From the IMG/VR virus record IMGVR_UViG_3300021368_000646, positions 1 through 29,080 of that record: a stretch of 29,080 nucleotides of DNA. One strand, given 5' to 3'. The notes under the pieces are model-generated. The model was not told where the DNA came from and searched no databases. It was given only the letters and a program-made list of their open reading frames with translations. The DNA is from a virus. Positions 26,601 through 29,080 of the stretch are shown here, piece by piece. Within the stretch, counting starts at the first letter, position 1. Each line of letters opens with the position of its first letter. Made by a program: the position numbers and the translations under genes.

Positions 26601-29047
26601 TTAGGATCAGGATCATAAAGATCTGCCTTAACAGTTAGGAGGTTAGCAATAGCTTTCTTACATAGGTCTCTTGCTCTACGGAACGCATAAGTTGCATATG
26701 TCTCTTCACCAACTAGACCATTAGTGAGTGGGTTGCCATCACCATCAAAATATGTTCTGGTTGCAGCAATGATGTTAGCGTTACCACCATCTTTAAGGTC
26801 TTCTGCAACAGCATCAACAATAAGACCAATGTCACGCTTACACTTACCATCACCAATACCTTGGATCACACCAGATCCATAAGTCGTGATCATATCATCA
26901 AATGCTGTGTCAACAATCTCTTGACGGTTGGCAGCAATTAGATTACGAGCATCAAAGTATCTGTTACCTGCAGGATTTAGACCAGGGTTAACATAAGGAA
27001 TGTTTTGAAGTCTAGGATACTTCTCTAGGATATATCCGAAGACTTCCTCCTGAATCATGCGGCGATTAGATTCAATGAGGTTAGCAGCATCAGCATAGAC
27101 ACTGTTAACAACACCACCAGAAGGATTGAGAACCGATCCCTTAGCAACATACTTAACGAAACCAGTTGGTTCTAGGGATGCATTGAAGAACTCATCAGTA
27201 CCAGCTGCTGGATCCAGTTTGACATATAGTTTATCATCAGATTTAGCACCAATTCTGTATCCAGTAATGGTAGCAGCAGGTCGTGTTAGAGGACTGTTGA
27301 TCTCGTCACTGCCAAGGAATAACTTGGTATAGTTCTGAGAAGTCTGCAGAGTTCCTTGAATATCAATTGTATAATAATTGATTTTCTTGGTGCTTGCTTG
27401 GTTATCAAGTACCTGTCTAGGTGGAATAATGTCAGTAATGTAACCACCCTTATCTTGGTTAAAGGCGAAACCTTTGAAACCAATAGCATGAAGTGATGTA
27501 TTACCGAAGTTGGAGTTAGAGTTGGTGATAGACATGTCACCACCACTTTCCATCAGGAAGTGATCAGCGAAACCAACAGCGAAGATAGAAACGTTCTGGA
27601 TAAATGCGTCTTCAGATGCACGAACGTGGAAGTTTCTCCACTCATCTTTCCAGTAGGAATCACCTTTAGTATGGTAAGGAACCGTAGCAAATGCGTCAGT
27701 TAGTGATGCTTGGTTCCAGGTATTAGTGTATTCATCATAACGGATGAATGCTCTGTCATCCTTCTGCAACGAAACACCCGTATACTGCGCGATAACCATG
27801 GATTTGAATCCAGTGGCTTTCAAACCATTCGCCCAGATTCCGCAAATACCCCATGTAGAACGGATAGATACGTTGAAAACATACGGAGATGCGGACTCAA
27901 CAGAGTCAACTTCCGCAAGAGTTTGCGCGTTTTGTCCTAGTGCAGGAGTAGTGTCAACACTTACTGTCTGACCAGATACAATATTACTACCAATTGCGCT
28001 TACAACAAATGGTACTTCATATGTAAACTTACGAGCATCATTCTGATCAATAGATTTGATCTGGAAGATACCTTCTAGTACATCATCAATCTCAGTGTTA
28101 GCAATAGCAACGAACTGACCTTGGAAGTAACCATGATCAACTTTAGTTGTTACTTCAATCTCAGCAGTGGAAGCAGGAATGCTAGGATCAGTAGTAGCAT
28201 CAGTTAGCTTCAGACTTTCAATAACTCTAGAGTCAGATAGAGGACCAACAATTCTGTTCTCTTGGACTCTGAAATCAAATTCACCTGGATCATCAATTGT
28301 AGGTTGATATGCAGAGAATGCCTTAGCAATCTTTCTATAGAAGATACCTAGTTCTTCAGTATCTGCATATTCAAATACAGTTAGTTTGTGGTGAGAATAG
28401 TTAGGTGCTGCAAGTTTGGTAAAGTCATTTGGATCATAGTAAACTTTACCTTCGCCTGCGGCGACATCATAGAGAGGAGATTCAGTAGTTGTTTGTCCAT
28501 CCTTAATGGTGAACTGCCAGAAGTAACAACCACCAGTTACGTTAAAAATTGCAGAGCGAGGAATTTCACGTTCCGTTACAGCAGGATCGGGAACGTACAT
28601 AGGACGAACAACAGTTCTTCTTAGGTCATAACCTACGAGAGAAGAACCTCTAGGGATGATAGCACCACCCTCAGTATTGTTGAACTTATAGAAGACGTTA
28701 TCTGGGTTAGAGATATCAAGAATACTATCATCAGTCCAAGCATTAGTAGCTTGATCAAATCCAAATACATCAATACCACTGGTGTCAACTAGACCAGGAC
28801 GGTTGTCAATGTAGTGAATACCAGGCATCAGCATGATGCTGAACTGGTCAAATCTATCGTTGCCGAAACCAGGCAAGTAAGAATATCTTGCGATTTCTAA
28901 GAATGCACGCTGAATACTCTTAAAAGGCGTGACTGGTGAATTGCCTCGGTTTGACAACGCATCTGTTGCGTTGAAATCGTCTGGCGAAACATAAAGATAC
29001 TTACCAGTCTTTGAACTAATAAGGTTATCTAAACGTGTTAAAGGCAT
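14681..29047 (-). CDS. Giant modular virion structural protein (4,788 aa), tail fibre/baseplate-associated
   Basis: A continuous 4,788-residue frame, roughly 0.5 MDa. The N-terminus (LYVSPDDFNATDALSNRGN, then PFKSIQRAFLEIA and LMPGIHYI) is the type seen in large cyanophage virion proteins and resembles the opening of right-handed beta-helix proteins; residues 1 to about 640 are probably beta-rich. Residues about 640-2170 hold helical repeats: YxDAxxLIxxNRxxI segments, four of them in exact 43-residue tandem (855 onward), and seven Cys-Lys/Arg-Arg-Asp modules with Cys at 736, 1027, 1165, 1413, 1554, 1683 and 2126, most ending in GGN or KGN. Beta inserts carrying YPRP and PHTF motifs interrupt them. 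Residues about 3250-4788 look like fibrous beta-structure. The stop overlaps the next start (TAATG). It is probably a tail fibre or baseplate-peripheral adhesin; the exact position in the virion cannot be told from sequence. No self-cleaving S74 chaperone was recognised at the C-terminus. Confidence 0.93.
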   Translation of the reverse strand: MPLTRLDNLISSKTGKYLYVSPDDFNATDALSNRGNSPVTPFKSIQRAFLEIARYSYLPGFGNDRFDQFSIMLMPGIHYIDNRPGLVDTSGIDVFGFDQATNAWTDDSILDISNPDNVFYKFNNTEGGAIIPRGSSLVGYDLRRTVVRPMYVPDPAVTEREIPRSAIFNVTGGCYFWQFTIKDGQTTTESPLYDVAAGEGKVYYDPNDFTKLAAPNYSHHKLTVFEYADTEELGIFYRKIAKAFSAYQPTIDDPGEFDFRVQENRIVGPLSDSRVIESLKLTDATTDPSIPASTAEIEVTTKVDHGYFQGQFVAIANTEIDDVLEGIFQIKSIDQNDARKFTYEVPFVVSAIGSNIVSGQTVSVDTTPALGQNAQTLAEVDSVESASPYVFNVSIRSTWGICGIWANGLKATGFKSMVIAQYTGVSLQKDDRAFIRYDEYTNTWNQASLTDAFATVPYHTKGDSYWKDEWRNFHVRASEDAFIQNVSIFAVGFADHFLMESGGDMSITNSNSNFGNTSLHAIGFKGFAFNQDKGGYITDIIPPRQVLDNQASTKKINYYTIDIQGTLQTSQNYTKLFLGSDEINSPLTRPAATITGYRIGAKSDDKLYVKLDPAAGTDEFFNASLEPTGFVKYVAKGSVLNPSGGVVNSVYADAANLIESNRRMIQEEVFGYILEKYPRLQNIPYVNPGLNPAGNRYFDARNLIAANRQEIVDTAFDDMITTYGSGVIQGIGDGKCKRDIGLIVDAVAEDLKDGGNANIIAATRTYFDGDGNPLTNGLVGEETYATYAFRRARDLCKKAIANLLTVKADLYDPDPNSNLAPYGINVGKTGSQAELDGDTTNGVTIDLALKADPASRYKDARNRIVANREFILDAALAEVSVYHPDFYIPGDTQTNSQSRLADAFRMIRRNSSEIRDRALASIAVAHPNFVIDGDAAIDEGSRYASAYRLITFNRDQIVDTALAQITIGHPDFFIPGDQQTDARSRYADGYRLIQQNKTDIVDVAYAAMLALYPNYDGNNGNTFGAKCKRDMGIFVDAVSLDLFVGGNKYSRKFVSEYFDGNGNWISGGLQGEETASVEAFNQARDQMKLAVANQLAIQDLTVTEGPAQYGGGGGNVSRTNSGACDDVQSAIVTLTDIITTPIAAGNLNSLPAETPYEAGPGESKCRRDIGIFVDSLALDLFCKGNVYTYRFAAEYFENATTPIANGVVGEEAPTITTLNKAAEMIKKAITNQLYEKDLTIAADNAPGSSYGQVSRDYTPHGATYGPATGVMVLSIANHGLSNGDRVKIADNSLTFTCTQDGNVSNETYPRPSDPASGQYLEITASTADTITVNVGASPVGQQYEHTFVSAATDAVNFGGNTLSQFNSALCTDVQSAVDTLTGIATTIIAAGNLSSMPTEVNYGTGRGPGEIKCARDLGYFIDAISVDMFCEGNKHTRTYTEQYFTNATTPLSNGLVGEEAESVTAYNTAINEMKRAITNQLYYKDLTVTEGESQWGDGNGTVARNSSTACADVQNALTTLGTIVTDAITAGNITGGIWNQPANEGTFITGEAKCRRDLGIVVDAVAQDLWFGGNEFTIAATKEYFNNNQLIANGVDAEVGPSITAFKRAEDLMQRALNNVYYDRDLNITLDQTGDPPIVGDIECDAHDMVIDNVDFIAEEAYLRMLAAYPSYTPQADNTAQDCKDDVVSVLKEVMWDVKFGGNYKTYDAAKIYVTNYDYRDGTTVETFIDAERDEAAKVMTEAKNIAMQVIKNETVSVTSGNTLTQKIDTTIVEDWDATELLPKCGSAVNAVDTLMGIVIQAIGNDGGVGNLDGVSRTTPDGPDPAWNTPLNILSTTATSITINVGASASQDQYPHTFIAATAGAVVSGGDYPHTFVNAAAGAVNVLNGGQLTPTNATYDATTGLMVLYFGTAHGVTTSDQISLDDNSFTFSCEMGRTPITKTYPRPGSDPFAGQNIQVAAVTDYSISINVGTSPLVEWNVSNAVYDPASGSVALTIGNHNLEAGTSIKLKDESLIFKCTKDQNVTTHAYPRSAGKYRPAAYADGNCSDVLATVNALIDITCNSLNDGNLDNLPPLNNGEWDCANVRGSIETLFDILQDAIVGGTLAGLPPLNTGDFTINNEASKCFRDVTYIVDAIVNDLRLGGNINSIQAGEAYYVGNSLEYIDGEKTETLDAWDYVGQMATAAMRNFDVLGFDCSTTAGSAIIDVNDTRGIIIGMSVVEYENSRGQLDPANPAFVNGLLQDNATPIYTNIPEGTYVKRIVSNTQVELGVNGSRLNEGNTVNALQTSSTTDLYFVYSKGIWADTLPDTVIVGPEADGPEVIQDTLTSPSYRECSGTADAIETLVGNITTIINSGLGTVVRQEQTVNTALLASRATVFTIDTGGNPSDPHKFETGTPVRLVPRPRFDTVTGKYVDVDKRLVRLPNGFETNRTYYVIAPGRVTQPENYGGTSFFDGSDQTRLMLATSKENAAAGIYIYASETDSIDSDVEIDMYQFILDEKYDLHNYKGSLSTSVVAGIETDVSHIFDKPSASLSSSEAQKVFIRSIEGGQLPLVGSQFANNPNVAVTDPNDANVGRINPKVEFFARYQNNKTFTLHQTYANAINNADPIVFASGQAGLIFDVFANKRRVPMRFDPGFTDATTDTGKWFIQCKDEVTGQPDSVKKNNIFWRINESDYNDRQRSTDMWYQRLEDNRGKDDRTYKIRMVIPKYLENARDPISGFVLKTRTDDTRKLVPQKVLLKPVVGTVYGARFENPVQAGEFIGYTSADFTSNNLNVEAQYDPYKKDQTGSGIEYRAFARFSSGVQATIQSGRYVEDNLDPSIKYLEITVNDHTIDSKNFPGLRNEILTTVKITAPQGGNFEVSKTENLASSVNAVSFAGNSSGLANIHAYYTVGGEHYIIIKNIRGGKLEYSEYANTRFTQGTVFADMLEDQDMGKSLPLKTQIAKNNPEFFYKQNGANVYTITPGDKIQDDAGVEYYVDSVEDAGVIEDTFYIFGYETLQRRIAGQQDGIYYITALRGNISPFPTGAGVTNNFKKFKFSQPVSKLYPLNFRNDPLWFKNSGTTQSEKDYYAGLIDPPPTFSAADNYIHGLVSVNDFKNSVTRELMEDLTNQPAFIMNTYSGTNAIKAQDGNATSGSEDRRIPIAGNSTVLSDQRYYVELRRPSIARAGNHTFEYLGFGPGNYSTGLPARQEVVLTPDEDFYAQSKKQDGGIVFYTGINSQGDLYIGNRRINAITGEETFIDRATLDDDGDEDDTIGGLVTTFDTPVTFNQNITVVGGDGELVNTFESPLIIAVQDEDLTQSRDSLIIRSNVSSVDPVTQLEQDEGLDRTSFAPPTEGDIRLSKNRIRSAIFQFNARGNGQSYMFQTHTTAGVASNITPNQTPLIANGGTRIAAAQYITYGGVLPAPGDVLFKGSEVGKNGSIAWILSNYFSNIANNSIDNIVFDGSNVVKIEFRDFTSGVALAVGNDIGITSTSQIRIKNFYYDPRLNLTWTVYAAKPGDPFNPTNNYCHFQVIDQIPQDTQPWENIISGTPGGADQPTIEFSNANFKEVGIIGGEALRTETETIGDYKLGINTICRSSHDAYANAFVENLTTDPRANLDVVGNAYISGRKTPDYLQHTQFADRDKNRIKDALIVGGDSAAPNDEAVLRVSTETSTPLEGGRPVAEGKVGVNVEDSELNRALVVKGDARFTEDVQFERDIEVQGDGTLAEVRTDITTGTVNLFNDSTFVGGDNTAGLHIGGYAKTLRIGDFNTTSTQWIYVGDKSTGDQFVYIGNNANHSNIFIGNIDQDAAISKTTIGGAYNRVESLSFVDFEVKRTKFAGDVTFGSFKQLGGDRTNPEQVVTISTEAGIVSFFSGNTQTIDFALNASEVNIAGQGGTTTIRNSLEVDGETTFNASVKLCGGTSSFSFVGVGASLGTTAIAHASGILGPSSFNQNIDIVNVLQLPSSDNRYNRIDTAGSASWGDATFQSVKPGAGPEGADLPALTGKQYYLPVLNQPVAGYFNEGDYLILDAPVDAGNNTRPEIVRIAVGGLSGAETAPYYLTVEREPLGSFAPQIDTHPDEPGNRTPVYKCNIAFDATWIEQAIDGTRDASAEENVYLATFGGTLNVGVDYVIISREDTNTDGDFNQGEAFKLATALEIVNKTFEITNGCPNGDTVFIVDSVTGETIIGNDGADGENGKLTINGSFEFKGGCKTASAQTFTGNAIEGQFTITSIPSLDGLEVGDYVELVDNGGTVTLDQNQYPAETGGTRFVDPQIVAINTATSTVTLNLAFGGSGNQTGISFNATRDEKFRITDKVRDIFTVDGCSGDVVVGNPSGEIFTTRSQYGTTAEAHTKGATVYTIFKDPKVDNGIATTFVNTTGTIGTGATTLPVDDITNFAKDDFIFVGFGSGGQEEIMQISGNPQASGIAPAGNLPVTRVASLTNVPGSNQTHSDGESVFRVLFRENTTLTNDIPATGSTAVKVGLENSDVVPFFLDREYWLAIDNEIFLVSNTVTNDGGIELVKTNYHHGRLTVYDDVKFVGSNFEITGTDNNVPIIKLLNNEEHHFEGGALDINAPTDISGNLRIVPSRCVEDPDAIQFTNKTFEPTFRVEAEFGDTFVGRLLDVAGISSAAPAATQPILDVRNLGVNGANNFTIMQDGSINAFGLTAYKNINGGHITKFINATATLAVNINYIVAVAPSTGALILTLPSNAVTGDVIRITEVGGALTYNNSLVIRAPIVGGEPVPLQGDTVGTKLGGLSTAYGSGELVVQNKNASFGLIYVGATDGDNFIPAVYQGWWLTEL
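23381..23488 (-). repeat. 54-bp (18-aa) direct duplication of a YPHTF beta-hairpin segment
   Basis: Two consecutive copies of YPHTF(I/V)xAAxAGAV-like sequence start at 23488 and 23434, exactly 54 bases apart. A related single copy (EHTFVSAATDAV) lies upstream near 25010. It belongs to a beta insert which also carries the YPRP motif and is itself present several times in the giant protein. Confidence 0.75.
25994..26485 (-). repeat. Exact-period 129-bp (43-aa) tandem repeat inside the giant gene
   Basis: The codons for the Ser of SRYKD, SRLAD, SRYAS and SRYAD start at 26485, 26356, 26227 and 26098, exactly 129 bases apart. Three full units (26099-26485) and a fourth partial unit follow. Shared positions in each 43-residue unit are S-R-x-x-x-A/G-x-R-x-I, N at 13, D at 19, A-L-A in the full units, H-P (Y-P in the last), F or Y at 32 and G-D in the full units. 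The nucleotide copies have diverged, so this is an old duplication rather than a recent slippage product. The fold is probably two helices plus a short loop per unit. Confidence 0.9.
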
Positions 29048-29080
29048 GACTACTCTGACCCTGCTAACTTTTGTCCTCGG
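29048..29080 (-). other. Probable 3' end of an upstream gene
   Basis: These 33 bases precede the giant virion gene. Two in-range minus-strand stops (TAG at 29050-29052 and at 29064-29066, in different frames) could end an upstream gene running in from the right edge. A stop at 29050 would leave a 2-base gap to the next ATG, which matches the spacing of other gene pairs here. Nothing more can be said about the product. No promoter was recognised, so the giant gene is probably read through from upstream. Confidence 0.3.

Larger units (their letters stand above)
22610..26850 (-). repeat. Seven copies of a Cys-Arg-Asp / Gly-Gly-Asn helical module
   Basis: Within the giant protein a pattern C-[KRAF]-R-D-x-G-x-x-[VI]-D-[AS], then D-[LMV]-x-x-[GKE]-G-N recurs. 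The Cys codons lie near 26842, 25969, 25555, 24811, 24388, 24001 and 22672. Spacings of 129 to 141 residues mark the basic module; longer spacings (248, 291 and 443) hold inserted 43-residue repeats or beta domains. Most copies are followed by a YF segment, an NGxxGEE-like turn and a further helix. Copy 6 (DCKDDVVSVLKEV) is the most divergent and has lost the Arg. A companion segment, C-x-D-V-x-x-A-x-x-T-L, precedes several copies. Confidence 0.85.

Noticed and set aside
1-29080. tRNA genes, CRISPR arrays, insertion sequences, photosynthesis or other host-derived metabolic genes other than the oxygenases
   Set aside because: I looked on both strands and saw no cloverleaf pattern, regular spacer array, transposase or known host gene. 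A tRNA scan would be needed to be certain.

Overview
The window reads as part of the late (structural) region of a T4-like contractile-tailed phage, most likely a marine cyanophage of Prochlorococcus or Synechococcus. This rests on recognising protein families (the N-terminus and Cys/Arg-Asp modules of the giant virion protein, tail-collar proteins, a tail-assembly-chaperone domain, and several phage 2OG-Fe(II) oxygenases). It is not based on a database search. There are no bacterial housekeeping, RNA, CRISPR or insertion-sequence features. Every credible gene lies on the minus strand, so the reading order is from base 29047 down to base 1.

Region 1 (29047 to 7530): four adhesion or tail-fibre genes packed end to end. 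First is a 4,788-residue virion protein built of repeated modules. It is followed by three tail-collar proteins of 397, 580 and 1,403 residues. All three collar proteins carry HxH motifs and similar hydrophobic C-termini, and the third has a very glycine-rich middle. Region 2 (7530 to 1702): small genes in the same direction with spacings from a 131-base overlap to 68 bases. Five are separate 2OG-Fe(II) oxygenases, one is a tail-fibre-assembly-chaperone-like protein, and the rest are small unknowns. A 52-residue gene, expressed from an out-of-frame overlap and coupled to an oxygenase by TAATG, was found at 2292-2450. Region 3 (1701 to 1): short early- or middle-looking units. Two near-identical promoter/leader blocks (27 identical bases plus a conserved upstream hairpin) sit before two unrelated small genes. 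A clean sigma-70-type promoter precedes a PD-(D/E)XK-nuclease-like gene, which is coupled to a small membrane protein. Two micro-genes (54 and 59 residues) lie between them.

The best joint reading is an adhesin-making cassette: giant fibre protein, metal-binding collar tips, a folding chaperone, and a set of oxygenases that could hydroxylate or otherwise modify the adhesins or host targets. The physical clustering is seen directly; the shared function is inference. No stretch longer than 300 bases lacks a gene; the longest gaps are about 70 bases.
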